From Janthinobacterium agaricidamnosum NBRC 102515 = DSM 9628 (GTDB lineage: Bacteria; Pseudomonadota; Gammaproteobacteria; Burkholderiales; Burkholderiaceae_D), in the NCBI RefSeq assembly GCF_000723165.1, contig NZ_HG322949.1, positions 5,703,995 through 5,767,994 on the forward strand: a stretch of DNA of 64,000 bases. The letters run 5' to 3'. The notes under the pieces are model-generated. The model made no database searches. It was not told where the DNA came from and was given only the letters and a program-made list of their open reading frames with translations. The position numbers and the translations under genes were made by a program. This document shows positions 1-8,967 of this stretch, one piece after another. Positions within the stretch are counted from its first letter, which is position 1. Each line of letters opens with the position of its first letter.

Positions 1-363
<363 letters not shown>

Positions 364-470
364 TTATCGCTGATAAGATTTGGCTCAAAAAGGTTCGGGC
401 AACGCTGATAAAAAAGCAAAATGATGGTACGAGGCTATCTTATCAGTGTCAAGATACTTATTTATGATAA
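364..470. promoter_or_regulatory. Candidate TetR operator region with TTATC/GATAA inverted repeats
   Basis: Between the divergent fadH-like and TetR genes there is a perfect inverted repeat TTATC-GCT-GATAA (364-376), a lone GATAA (407-411), and a second spaced pair TTATC (440-444) and GATAA (466-470). Repeats of one half-site between a regulator and its divergent neighbour are what a TetR protein that controls both genes would use. The sites are seen; the binding is inferred. Confidence 0.5.
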
Positions 471-499
471 GTTGTCTTTTTTCCTTTCATGTTTTTTAT

Positions 500-1123
500 A
501 TGACAATGAACACCGTGCGCGCCCGTGACACTTACCATGTGGGAAATCTCGCACCACAGTTGCTGAGCGCGGCACGTGACATGCTGGAGCAAGTGGGCCC
601 GACCAAGTTATCGCTGCGCGCCGTCGCCGAGCGCGTCAACGTCAGTTCCGCCGCCGCCTATCACCATTATGCCAACCGCGCGGAACTGATCGGCAATCTT
701 GCCGCACAAGGATTCGACGAGCTGGCCGATGCGATGGCCCGGCGCGACAAGCGTGACAGCGGCATGCAGAAACTGCGCGCCGCCAGCCTGATCTACTTCC
801 GTTTCGCGCGCGCCAATCCGGCCTTGTATCAACTGATGTTCGGTCCGGAATTCGCGACCGGCCAGACCATCGCCGCCTTGTTTACCGCGCGCGAACGGGC
901 GTTCGGAGAACTGAAGAACTCGATCGCCGAGGTGCTGCAGTGCGACCCCCAGGCCGTCGAGGTGCGCCGGGCCGCCCGCGCCGCCTGGTCGTACACGCAT
1001 GGCTTGGCGTCCCTGGTGATCCACGGCATGCTGCAGATCCCCGCGGGCGTCAGCGAAGAGCGCTTTCTTGACGGCACGTTACAAGGCTACGGCTATCTGT
1101 TCCAGCGTGGGGAGCACGAGTAA
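500..1123 (+). CDS. TetR/AcrR family transcriptional regulator
   Basis: A 207-residue regulator. The N-terminal helix-turn-helix is typical of TetR: LLSAARDMLEQVGPTKLSLR, then AVAERVNVSSAAAYHHYANR, with the tyrosine-rich recognition helix, followed by AELIGNLAAQGF. The C-terminal half (LIYFRFARANPALYQLMFGPE) matches the ligand-binding domain common in this family. The open frame extends upstream to 446, but that part would cover a putative operator half-site at 466 and encodes an odd hydrophobic string, so ATG 500 (or ATG 506) is preferred. It is divergent from the fadH-like gene, so it may sense a fatty acyl or enoate ligand; that is inference from position only. Confidence 0.85.
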   Translation: MTMNTVRARDTYHVGNLAPQLLSAARDMLEQVGPTKLSLRAVAERVNVSSAAAYHHYANRAELIGNLAAQGFDELADAMARRDKRDSGMQKLRAASLIYFRFARANPALYQLMFGPEFATGQTIAALFTARERAFGELKNSIAEVLQCDPQAVEVRRAARAAWSYTHGLASLVIHGMLQIPAGVSEERFLDGTLQGYGYLFQRGEHE

Positions 1124-1500
1124 ACGGATCCGCACAAGTCCGGCATTGACGACGCTATTGAACGAAAATATATCTCCCGGTCCCATGCGGTCCCTGGCTC
1201 CTGTCAAGCCGTCTTGATCGCAATCGATAGAGAGCGGATTACTGTTTCCAAGCGCGGTTGAGTCCGTTAATTGTGGACGATATGCCGGTCGGCGCATGGC
1301 GCGCCATGCGTCGACGAACCACGCAGGTCCACGTTGTCAGTGGGCGCTGTCCCTATCGGACAGGTTGTTAGCCAAAGTAAGTTTGTGTAAAGTATAATAA
1401 TTTGGCCTGTTGTTTTCCAGCGTGCCTGCGGCTGAAATGTGCGGCGCTGCCTTGCCGTTGCCTCGGTGCGCTTTCCCAACATGATAAGGGGTACTATTTC
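1124..1500. other. Intergenic region, no gene seen
   Basis: I see no convincing coding sequence on either strand. A TATAAT hexamer at 1393-1398 on the plus strand sits about 100 bases before the small ORF at 1501 and may be its -10 box, but no good -35 sequence lies at the right distance. The palindromic GGCGCATGGCGCGCCATGCG around 1291-1310 could form a hairpin. Confidence 0.3.
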
Positions 1501-1635
1501 ATGCAAATATCAAACCGATCGAAAGCGGGCGAGCACGCCAAAGTGGGCAAGCTGCTCACCGCAGGCGCCGGCAGCGGCGGCGCCCTCGCCCAGCAGCTCC
1601 CCATCCATGCATTCGAGATCCGCGGCTTCCCATGA
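1501..1635 (+). CDS. Possible small ORF (44 aa) overlapping the DUF2867 gene
   Basis: ATG 1501 follows a good ribosome-binding sequence (AAGGGG around 1485-1490) and opens a 44-codon frame beginning MQISNRSKAGEH. Its stop overlaps the ATG of the DUF2867 gene as ATGA at 1632-1635, so translation of the two could be coupled. The peptide, rich in Gly and Ala, has no recognisable domain. It may be a leader peptide, or simply the way ribosomes reach the next gene, which has no strong ribosome-binding site of its own. Low confidence that the peptide itself matters. Confidence 0.3.
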   Translation: MQISNRSKAGEHAKVGKLLTAGAGSGGALAQQLPIHAFEIRGFP

Positions 1636-2141
1636 AAGCCGCCATCAGCCTCATCGAGGTGCCGCCGGAAAGCAGGCTGGGCGTGTTTTTGCCAAACGCG
1701 TATTTCTACGACGCCTATGAACTGGAGCGCGAATACGACGCCCGACCCGTGCTGGAAATATATCTGGACGGATTATCGCGCACGCCCGGCTGGGTCCATC
1801 TGCTGATGAATCTGCGCAACCGGATCGTGGCACTGGCGGGTTTGAAAAATCTCGGCGGCCTGGCTGCGTTCGATCGCGCAAAGCCGGCAAGCGCCTACCG
1901 CGAAGGGGACCGGGTCGGCATTTTCTCGATATTGTACCTGAGCGACGATGAAATCATTTTCGGCGATTCCGACCGCCATCTCGATGTCCGGGTCTCGGTA
2001 TGCAAGCTGACGCGCCTGGATCGGCCCCGTATCGCGGTGTCCACCGTGGTGCACCTGAAAAATCTGTTGGGGCGCGTCTACATGGTGTTTGTGGCGCCAT
2101 TACACAAGCGTATCGTTCCGGCGATACTCGCCCGGTTTTGA
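1632..2141 (+). CDS. DUF2867 domain-containing protein
   Basis: A 169-residue protein that matches the DUF2867 pattern: a short strand ending at YFYDAYELE, the conserved TPGWVHLLMNLRNRIVALAGLK helix (about residues 51-72), a glycine-rich turn REGDRVGIFSILYLSDDEII, the motif GDSDRHLDVRVSV, and the C-terminal GRVYMVFVAPLHKRIVPAIL. DUF2867 proteins are small single-domain proteins, sometimes fused to NAD-binding SDR-like domains; their function is not established. There is no signal peptide or membrane segment. It is translated from an ATGA overlap with the small ORF upstream and is followed by a convergent gene at 2303. Confidence 0.75.
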   Translation: MKAAISLIEVPPESRLGVFLPNAYFYDAYELEREYDARPVLEIYLDGLSRTPGWVHLLMNLRNRIVALAGLKNLGGLAAFDRAKPASAYREGDRVGIFSILYLSDDEIIFGDSDRHLDVRVSVCKLTRLDRPRIAVSTVVHLKNLLGRVYMVFVAPLHKRIVPAILARF

Positions 2142-2302
2142 TGGCACGCTCCATCAGCCTGCTTGAGCAGGCCGGGGAAACCATGGAAAACCGCGCGTGC
2201 CGAAGGCGTGTCGGTTTTCAATGGCTGTCGCACGGCGTGCAGCGCTGAAGCAGTCCGGGCCCTGCCAGTCCAAGCAGGGCCGCCGGGCTGCCGCCGGTTT
2301 GT

Positions 2303-4501
2303 TTAGCGCGCCGCTGCCGTGTCCCGCGCCGCATGCAATTTCTTGTAGCTGTCGAGCAGGCGGGCATGCCGGTCCAGTCCTTCCAGTTGCATGCTGGTCG
2401 GCGTCAGTCCGAAGAAGCGCACGCTGCCGTCGACCGAGCCCATTACCGCATCCATCCGGGCGTTGCCATACATGCGGCGGAAATTGACGATGTAGTCGTC
2501 CATGTCCAGCTCGTCGTCGAGCAGTACTTCCAGCGCCACGTTCAAGGCTTGATAAAACAGTCTGCGTTCGACCGTGTTGTCGTTGTATTGCAGGAAGGCG
2601 CCGACCAGTTCATGCGCCTCTTCAAATTGCTGCAAGGCGAGCTGGATCAGCAGCTTCAATTCCAGGGTTGTCAGCTGGCCCCAGACCGTGTTTTCATCAA
2701 ATTCGATGCCGATCAGGGTGGCGATGTCGCCGTACTCGTCCAGCTCGCTGTTTTCCAGGCGATCAAGCAGCGCTTCCAGGCTGCTCTGGTCCAGGCGATG
2801 CAAGTTCAGGATATCGGCACGGAACAATAGCGCCTTGTTGGTGTTATCCCAGATCAAATCTTCGACCGGATACACTTCCGAATAACCGGGCACCAGGATA
2901 CGGCAGGCGGTCGCGCCCAGCTGGTCGTACACCGCCATATAGGCTTCCTTGCCCATGTCCTTGAGGATGCCGAACAGGGCCGCGGCTTCTTCGGCATTGG
3001 CGTTGTCGCCGTCGCTGGAAAAATCCCACTCGACAAAATCGAAGTCCGCCCTGGCGCTGAAAAAGCGCCACGAGACGATGCCGCTGGAATCGATGAAGTG
3101 TTCGACGAAGTTATTCGGTTCGGTCACGGCTTCGCTGGCAAAGGTGGGCTGGGGCAGATCGTTCAAGCCTTCAAAACTGCGGCCCTGCAGCAATTCCGTC
3201 AGGCTGCGTTCCAGCGCCACCTCAAGGCTCGGGTGCGCGCCGAACGACGCGAACACGCCGCCGGTGCGCGGGTTCATCAAGGTGACGCACATCACCGGGT
3301 ACGTCCCGCCCAACGACGCATCTTTCACCAGCACCGGAAAGCCCTGCTCTTCCAGGCCATGGATGCCGGCCAGGATGCCGGGGTATTTGGCCAGCACTTC
3401 CTGCGGCACATCGGGCAAGGCGATTTCGCCTTCCAGGATTTCGCGTTTGACCGCCCGTTCGAAAATTTCCGACAGACATTGCACCTGTGCTTCGGCCAGC
3501 GTATTGCCGGCACTCATGCCATTGCTGACGTACAGGTTTTCGATCAGGTTGGATGGGAAATACACGACTGCACCGTCCGACTGGCGCACATAGGGCAGTG
3601 AGCAGATGCCGCGCTGCGCATTGCCGGAGTTGGTGTCGATCAGGTGCGCGCCGCGCAACTCGTCATCGGGGTTGTAGATGTCCAGGCAGTAGTCATCGAG
3701 TATCTCCTTCGGCAGCGCATCCTTGCGGCCAGGCTTGAACCAGCGCTCGTTCGGGTAATGGACAAATGCCGCATTGGCGATGTCCTCTCCCCAGAACGCG
3801 CCGGCATAGAAATGGTTGTTGCTGATACGCTCGATGTACTCGCCCAAGGCCGACGCCAGCGCGCTTTCCTTGGTCGATCCCTTGCCATTGGTAAAACACA
3901 TCGGCGAGTGCGCATCGCGGATATGCAGCGACCACACATGGGGAATGATATTGCGCCACGACGCGATTTCAATCTTGATGCCCAGGCTCGCCAACAGCCC
4001 GGACATATTGGCGATGGTTTGCTCCAGCGGCAAGTCTTTGCCCGCAATATAGGTGCTCGCGCCAGGCGCCGGACTCAAGGTCAGCAAGGCTTGCGCATCG
4101 GCATCCAGGTTCTCGACCTCTTCAATCACAAACTCGGGACCGGCTTGCACCACTTTTTTCACCGTACAACGGTCGATGGAGCGCAGGATGCCCTGGCGGT
4201 CCTTGGCGGATATATCCGCCGGCAACTCGACCTGGATCTTGAAAATCTGCTGGTAGCGGTTTTCCGGATCAACAATATTGTTTTGCGACAGGCGGATGTT
4301 TTCGGTCGGAATATTGCGAGTTTCACAATACAACTTCACAAAATAAGCCGCGCACAAGGCCGATGAAGCGAGAAAGTAATCGAACGGACCCGGCGCCGAG
4401 CCATCGCCCTTATAGCGGATAGGCTGGTCGGCGATGACGGTGAAATCATCGAACTTGGCTTCAAGACGTAGCTTATCGAGAAAGTTGACCTTAATTTCCA
4501 T
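2303..4501 (-). CDS. ycaO: OsmC-YcaO fusion protein (stand-alone YcaO, E. coli YcaO type)
   Basis: A 732-residue protein with two parts. Residues about 1-135 are OsmC-like (GDGSAPGPFDYFLASSALCAAYFV, then RSIDRCTVKKV). Residues about 150-580 are a YcaO domain with the ATP/Mg-binding motifs GKGSTKESALASALGEYIER and SNGMSAGNTLAEAQVQCLSE followed by IFERAVKREIL. A helical, TPR-like tail follows. This is the architecture of E. coli YcaO, which has been linked to beta-methylthiolation of ribosomal protein S12 together with RimO. It is transcribed alone on the minus strand, convergent with DUF2867, and is not obviously part of the RiPP operon 6 kb away, whose YcaO has a different architecture. Function is by homology. 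Confidence 0.85.
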   Translation of the reverse strand: MEIKVNFLDKLRLEAKFDDFTVIADQPIRYKGDGSAPGPFDYFLASSALCAAYFVKLYCETRNIPTENIRLSQNNIVDPENRYQQIFKIQVELPADISAKDRQGILRSIDRCTVKKVVQAGPEFVIEEVENLDADAQALLTLSPAPGASTYIAGKDLPLEQTIANMSGLLASLGIKIEIASWRNIIPHVWSLHIRDAHSPMCFTNGKGSTKESALASALGEYIERISNNHFYAGAFWGEDIANAAFVHYPNERWFKPGRKDALPKEILDDYCLDIYNPDDELRGAHLIDTNSGNAQRGICSLPYVRQSDGAVVYFPSNLIENLYVSNGMSAGNTLAEAQVQCLSEIFERAVKREILEGEIALPDVPQEVLAKYPGILAGIHGLEEQGFPVLVKDASLGGTYPVMCVTLMNPRTGGVFASFGAHPSLEVALERSLTELLQGRSFEGLNDLPQPTFASEAVTEPNNFVEHFIDSSGIVSWRFFSARADFDFVEWDFSSDGDNANAEEAAALFGILKDMGKEAYMAVYDQLGATACRILVPGYSEVYPVEDLIWDNTNKALLFRADILNLHRLDQSSLEALLDRLENSELDEYGDIATLIGIEFDENTVWGQLTTLELKLLIQLALQQFEEAHELVGAFLQYNDNTVERRLFYQALNVALEVLLDDELDMDDYIVNFRRMYGNARMDAVMGSVDGSVRFFGLTPTSMQLEGLDRHARLLDSYKKLHAARDTAAAR

Positions 4502-4750
4502 GAGAATATTCCAGACGAGTGCTTAAAATGAATTAGCCGCTATTATCCGTTCTTTTCGCTGGCAGCGGTTCGAATGATCAGGGAAGCAGGGCCGGGCGTG
4601 CGCAACGTCAGTGACGGCATAATGTCAAAGACATAGGGGCCGATACTGTACAACGCCGGCCTGCTCCCTGACGCGTGCGATCGGGCCAGCGGCCCGGCAA
4701 ACAACTGCACCACGCTGGTCATATTCTGGCCGCCCAGCCCCCGCGCCATC

Positions 4751-4856
4751 GCTTGCCGGAAATTGCGCCTGTCTGGCGGGGCTGGGCATCGAGCAGTACC
4801 TGGCAGCGGGGCAACTGGTGCAGCTTTTTCCGGACTGGCCGGACCGGCGGCATTAG
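4751..4856 (+). pseudogene. Decayed 3' end of a LysR-type regulator gene
   Basis: On the plus strand a short frame reads LAGNCACLAGLGIEQYLAA, then GQLVQLFPDWPDRRH and a TAG at 4854-4856. The pattern A-x-x-A-G-x-G-I followed by GxLVxLxPDW is the classic C-terminal end of LysR-type effector domains. Nothing matching the rest of a LysR protein was seen upstream, and the remnant runs antiparallel into the last codons of the hydrolase at 4853. I infer a deleted regulator, perhaps of that hydrolase. It is short, so chance similarity cannot be excluded. Confidence 0.4.
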
Positions 4857-5788
4857 CGCCGGGCCGGACCCGCCGCGGCCGGCGCGAGCCGGTCCAGGAA
4901 GGCGCGGGTAAGCGCCGCCACGTCATCAAGCCTGGTATCCATTACAAAATGGCCGCCGTCGAGCACATGCACTTGCGCCGACGGGTTGTCGCGCCGGAAC
5001 GCGTACGCGCCTTCCGGCGTGAAGGCCAGGTCGTGCTTGCCCCACACCACCAGCGTCGGCAACTGGCGCTGCTTCAGCCATGCTTGCCACTGCGGATACG
5101 CGGCCAGGTTATGCTGGTAGTCGTAGATCAGGTCGGCCTGGATGCGCGCCTGGCCCGGCCGGTTCAGGTAGGCATATTCGTCCATCCACAGGTCGGGGTC
5201 ATACGCCTCGACATGCGGGTCGCTGCCGATGTGGCGCGCGCGTGTCGTCGCCACCGACTGGTGTCCCGCGACGACCTCTTTTTCGTGCGCCGCGCGGTCG
5301 GCCCAGAACGGCTTGCGCTTTTCCCAGATGGCGCCGAGTCCCTCGCTGTAGACGTTGGCGTTCTGGAATACCAGCGCCTGGATCGCATCGGGACGCTGCA
5401 GCGCCATGCGCATGCCGACCGGCGCGCCGTAATCCTGCATCAGCAGCACGTAGCGCTGCGCGCCGACGGCGTCGGTAAATTTCTGCATCACCTGGGCCAG
5501 GTGATCGAAGGTGTAGGCGAAGTTGGCCGGGTCCGGCGCATCGCTGTTGCCGAAACCGGGATAGTCGGGCGCCACCAGGTGATATTGATCGCCCAGCTTG
5601 CGCAGCAGGCCGTCGTACATGCGCGACGAGCTCGGCACGCCGTGCAGCAGCAGGAGCGTGGGTTTGCTGGCGTCGCCAGCCTCGCGGTAGGCGATGGTGA
5701 TGTCGTCCACCTTGACCGTGCGGTAGGCAATGGGAGCGGCTTGCGCGGCACTGGCGAGGACGAGGGTTGCTGCGGCCAAGAGTTTCAT
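4853..5788 (-). CDS. Exported alpha/beta hydrolase, epoxide hydrolase/dehalogenase type
   Basis: A 311-residue protein starting at MKLLAAATLVLASAAQAAPI, a clear signal peptide, preceded by a GGAGAA ribosome-binding site. The fold is shown by LLLLHGVPSSSRMYDGLL (oxyanion HGxP motif), the APDYPGFGNSD loop, and LLMQDYGAPVGMRMA, in which Asp rather than Ser occupies the nucleophile position, as in epoxide hydrolases and haloalkane dehalogenases. A late acid (VVWGKHDLAF) and the final histidine (LDGGHFVMDT) complete the triad. Likely periplasmic; substrate unknown. The open frame continues far upstream into the next gene's territory, but the signal peptide fixes the start. Downstream, its stop overlaps a LysR remnant on the other strand. 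Confidence 0.8.
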   Translation of the reverse strand: MKLLAAATLVLASAAQAAPIAYRTVKVDDITIAYREAGDASKPTLLLLHGVPSSSRMYDGLLRKLGDQYHLVAPDYPGFGNSDAPDPANFAYTFDHLAQVMQKFTDAVGAQRYVLLMQDYGAPVGMRMALQRPDAIQALVFQNANVYSEGLGAIWEKRKPFWADRAAHEKEVVAGHQSVATTRARHIGSDPHVEAYDPDLWMDEYAYLNRPGQARIQADLIYDYQHNLAAYPQWQAWLKQRQLPTLVVWGKHDLAFTPEGAYAFRRDNPSAQVHVLDGGHFVMDTRLDDVAALTRAFLDRLAPAAAGPARR

Positions 5789-5889
5789 TTTTTTCTCCGG
5801 TGAGTTGTGTATGGCATGACTGTATCGGGCATCGATCGATTCGGGAACGCCGCGCAGCGAAATGGTGTCTTGCGTTGCGCCGCCGTTGA

Positions 5890-6855
5890 TCACAATTCCA
5901 GCACCAGCCGGCCGGGCGCGGCGGCCCAGGAAACGCAGGTGCACATGCCTTCGGCCCGCATCGCCGGCGTCAGGCAGATATCGCGGTGCACAGGCTGGCC
6001 GTGCAGCACCGGGGTGTAGCAATTGCCGCACTCGCCACGCTGGCAATCGTAGGAAACGAAGACGCCGGCGGCGATCAACGCGTCCAGTATCGGCGTGCCT
6101 GGCGCCACCTGCACGGTGATGTGCGACAACGAGAGTTCGACCGTCAGCATCGTATCTTGCTGCTGCGCGCGGGCGCCGAAGCTTTCGACATGCAGCGCGC
6201 CGGCCGGCCATCCCAGCCGGGCGCCGGCTTGCGCCAGTCCCTGCATCAGCAGACCCGGTCCGCATGCGTAACAGCTGTCGCCCGCGCCGTAGCCGCCGAG
6301 CAACTGGGCCAGGTCGGCGCGCCCGGCCTGCTGCGACAAGTGCACATGCAGCGTCGCGTGTGGCATGCCGCGCAGCTGGTCCATCAGCGCCAGCCGCCCG
6401 GCATTGCGGGCAAGGTAATGCAGTTCGAAGGGCAGGCTCCGGGCGTTCAGCGCATGCGCCATCGAGAGCAGCGGCGTGATGCCGATGCCGCCGGCGATCA
6501 GCAGCACGCGCGCGGCCGGCGAGCGCTGGACCAGGTCCGGCGGGAAGCTGTTGAAAGGGCCGCTCAAGCCGACTGCGCTGCCGGTGGCGATCTCGTCGTG
6601 CAGGCAGCGCGAGCCGCCGTTGCCGTGCTCTTCGCGCTGCACGGCGATGCGGTAGCGGTGATGGGCAGTCGCCGCTGGCGCCATCCCGATCAGCGAATAG
6701 TGGTTCTCGAAGGTGCGTCCATCGCGCGATGCAAAGTGCAGCACGATGTGCGCGCCGGGCAGCCAGCCGGCGACGGCGGCGCCGTCCTGGCGGGCGATAT
6801 GGAATTCCTTGACGGCGCCGCCGTGCTCGATGATGTGGGTGATGACATGGCTCAT
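5890..6855 (-). CDS. Ferredoxin-NAD(P) reductase of the phthalate dioxygenase reductase type
   Basis: A 321-residue electron-transfer protein. The N-terminal flavin barrel carries the HYSLIG motif (about residue 52) and the NAD-binding domain has LLIAGGIGITPLLSMAHAL and CYACGPGLLMQGL. The C-terminus is a plant-type 2Fe-2S ferredoxin domain with CQRGECGNCYTPVL and a final Cys in GMCTCV. This domain order (FMN, NAD, 2Fe-2S) is that of phthalate dioxygenase or vanillate O-demethylase reductases, which pass electrons from NADH to a Rieske oxygenase. No oxygenase is adjacent; instead an FMN-barrel protein lies just upstream with a 9-base gap, so the two probably form one operon controlled by the divergent LysR gene at 7930. 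Confidence 0.85.
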   Translation of the reverse strand: MSHVITHIIEHGGAVKEFHIARQDGAAVAGWLPGAHIVLHFASRDGRTFENHYSLIGMAPAATAHHRYRIAVQREEHGNGGSRCLHDEIATGSAVGLSGPFNSFPPDLVQRSPAARVLLIAGGIGITPLLSMAHALNARSLPFELHYLARNAGRLALMDQLRGMPHATLHVHLSQQAGRADLAQLLGGYGAGDSCYACGPGLLMQGLAQAGARLGWPAGALHVESFGARAQQQDTMLTVELSLSHITVQVAPGTPILDALIAAGVFVSYDCQRGECGNCYTPVLHGQPVHRDICLTPAMRAEGMCTCVSWAAAPGRLVLEL

Positions 6856-6864
6856 GGTTTTGCC

Positions 6865-7794
6865 TCAGGAGCGCGCTGCGGGGTTGAAGGGGGAAGCGTC
6901 CAGGTATTCCCATGCGAGCGGCTGTGGCGTGTCGCGCAATATCCAGCGCTCGACCTTGAAGTCCCAGTAGCGCCGGGTGCCGCCGGTTTCATTGTCAGGA
7001 TCGTCCTGGTCCCAGCGGATCACGGCGCTGCCGCTCAGTTGCAGCAATTGGCCGTGCACGAAATCCGGAATGCACAGGCCGGCGCGCGGATCGATTGCGA
7101 AGTTGCCCAGGGTGTTGAACAGGCTGTTGCCGCTGAAATCGGGAATCCGCAGCGTGCTGTCGTCCAGCACCTTGACGAAGCCGGCGGCACCGCCCCGGTG
7201 CGACGCATCGGCGCCGCTGCCGGCGTGGCGGCTGGCGACGAACATGGTATCGGCCAGCCGGACGATGCCGGCCACCGTTCCGCGCAGTACCGTGCCGTGC
7301 GCGACTTGCACCGGCAGTTTTGGTTCGCCAGACTGGCGCAGGTGACGCCGCTGGATGTATTTCGGACAGTTCGGATAGGCCTCGCGTATCGCCACCTCGA
7401 CGCCCTGCGCGTCCAGCCGCCGTACCGTGCCGTTGACGCGATAGCGGCGCCGCGAGCCGAGCTCGATAAACAGCATGCCGAGCTCGGACTGCCTGCCGAG
7501 GTTGTCCCATAGCGGGTCGGACTGGTCGCGCTGATGGGCTGCCACATCGATCAGGATGGAACGGCCATCGCCGGTCTGCAGGAAGCCCGGTTTGCCGAAC
7601 AGCAGCGAAGTCCACACATCACCGGCCGCATCGACGCTGGCAAGAGCGACCATGGACTGCTTGGCGATGAAGGGCCGGGCGCCGGCAATCACGGTATCGC
7701 TGAGCAGGCCGATATTCCGGTCCGCCATCGCCGTTTCACCGGCCAATTGCTGTACCGCGCGTTCGCCGGCATGGAAGCTGTTACTGTTGTTCAT
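6865..7794 (-). CDS. Pyridoxamine 5'-phosphate oxidase-like FMN-binding split-barrel protein
   Basis: A 309-residue protein of the PNPOx-like superfamily. The pattern RPFIAKQSMVALASVDAAGDVWTSLLFGKPGF is the usual first strand pair of flavin-binding split barrels that act on or near a redox partner. A second barrel-like region follows around GNSLFNTLGNFAIDPRAGLCI. The start at MNNSNSF is supported by AAGGAGAG directly before ATG 7794; the longer frame to 7842 lacks that. With the ferredoxin reductase downstream it resembles the two-gene units in which a PNPOx-like protein pairs with a 2Fe-2S reductase. The substrate is unknown. Confidence 0.75.
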   Translation of the reverse strand: MNNSNSFHAGERAVQQLAGETAMADRNIGLLSDTVIAGARPFIAKQSMVALASVDAAGDVWTSLLFGKPGFLQTGDGRSILIDVAAHQRDQSDPLWDNLGRQSELGMLFIELGSRRRYRVNGTVRRLDAQGVEVAIREAYPNCPKYIQRRHLRQSGEPKLPVQVAHGTVLRGTVAGIVRLADTMFVASRHAGSGADASHRGGAAGFVKVLDDSTLRIPDFSGNSLFNTLGNFAIDPRAGLCIPDFVHGQLLQLSGSAVIRWDQDDPDNETGGTRRYWDFKVERWILRDTPQPLAWEYLDASPFNPAARS

Positions 7795-7886
7795 GGCACT
7801 CTCCTTGTCTGTGGCAGCGTGGCGGGCCGGGGCTGCCGGCATCGATTGCTGTTGACGCTATTTTGCGGAATAATGTCGCAAGCAAG

Positions 7887-7913
7887 AATAGGTGTTCAAA
7901 ACAAGTCACTATT
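7887..7913. promoter_or_regulatory. Candidate LysR-type operator between divergent genes
   Basis: The 135-base gap between the PNPOx-like gene (minus) and the LysR gene (plus) contains an interrupted dyad, AATAG-G-TG (7887-7894) and CACTATT (7907-7913), of the size expected for a LysR box. Seen as sequence symmetry only; binding is inferred. Confidence 0.3.
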
Positions 7914-7929
7914 TCGCCAAGGGTAATAA

Positions 7930-8865
7930 ATGGATCAGATCCACTTGATGCATGTCTTTGCCGCCGTCGGCGACGAGGAGAGTTTCGCCGCCGCCGCGCG
8001 GCGCCTGAACCTGTCGCCCGCCGCCGTGACGCGCGCCATTTCCGCACTGGAAGAGCAACTGGGCGTGAAGCTGTTGCTGCGCACCACCCGCAGCGTTCGG
8101 CTGACGGAAGCGGGACAGCGCTACCTGGACGATATCCGCAGCATCCTGGCCAGCATCGCGGAAGCGAATCAGGCGGCGGCGGGCGTGAACTCGACGCCCA
8201 AGGGGAATCTCTCGGTCACCGCGTCTGTACTTTTGGGCAAAAATTTCATCATGCCCAGCATCACCCGCTACCTGAAGGAATATCCGGAGGTCGATGTGTC
8301 GGCCTATTTCCTGGACCGGGTGGTCAATCTGGTCGACGAGGGCATCGACGTGGCGGTGCGCATCGGCCATTTGCCCGATTCCAGCCTGAAGGCGCTGCGC
8401 GTCGGCCAGGTGCGCCGGGTGGTGTGCGCGGCGCCGGAATACCTGGCGAAAAATGGCGTCCCGCAGCATCCGGCCGACCTGCTGCGCCATACGATCATTG
8501 CGGCCAGCGGGATTTCGCCGCGGGTCGAGTGGAAATTTGGCGGCGGGGACGATCCGACGATGGTGCGCATGAAGCCGCGCCTGACCGTCACCAGCAACGA
8601 CGCGGCGATCGACGCGGCGATCTCCGGTCTCGGCATCTGCCGGCTGCTGTCGTATCAGATCGCCGACGAGGTCGCGCAGGGGCGCCTGAAAATCGTGCTG
8701 GCCGACTATGAGGAGGCGCCGTGGCCGGTCCATGTGCTGCACCGGGAAAGTAAATTCGGTTCATCCAAGGTGCGCAATTTTATCGACCTGCTGGCAGCGA
8801 ATTTGCGTGCCCATCCCTCTTTGAATGAAGTCGTCAGTATTCCCCATGGCGAAACAATGAATTGA
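7930..8865 (+). CDS. LysR family transcriptional regulator
   Basis: A 311-residue LysR regulator. The winged helix-turn-helix fills residues 1-60 (FAAVGDEESFAAAARRLNLS, AAVTRAISALEEQLGVKLLL, RTTRSVRLTEAGQRYLDD), followed by a substrate-binding domain of the CrgA-like class common in Burkholderiales (VNLVDEGIDVAVRIGHLPDS). It is divergent from the reductase/FMN-barrel pair and most likely controls it, since LysR regulators usually act on the neighbouring divergent unit. The co-inducer is unknown. Confidence 0.9.
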   Translation: MDQIHLMHVFAAVGDEESFAAAARRLNLSPAAVTRAISALEEQLGVKLLLRTTRSVRLTEAGQRYLDDIRSILASIAEANQAAAGVNSTPKGNLSVTASVLLGKNFIMPSITRYLKEYPEVDVSAYFLDRVVNLVDEGIDVAVRIGHLPDSSLKALRVGQVRRVVCAAPEYLAKNGVPQHPADLLRHTIIAASGISPRVEWKFGGGDDPTMVRMKPRLTVTSNDAAIDAAISGLGICRLLSYQIADEVAQGRLKIVLADYEEAPWPVHVLHRESKFGSSKVRNFIDLLAANLRAHPSLNEVVSIPHGETMN

Positions 8866-8967
8866 GTCAGGCGTCATTCCTATCCCCTTTCGCAATACCT
8901 AGAATGGCCTGATCCGCTGCATGACGCAGCGGCACACCGCACTGACCATCCACTGAAAGGGAATACC

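Noticed and set aside
4853..6913. Minus-strand ORF of 686 aa
   Set aside because: Only the last 311 codons are real (signal peptide at 5788); the rest is the shadow of the ferredoxin reductase gene in another frame.
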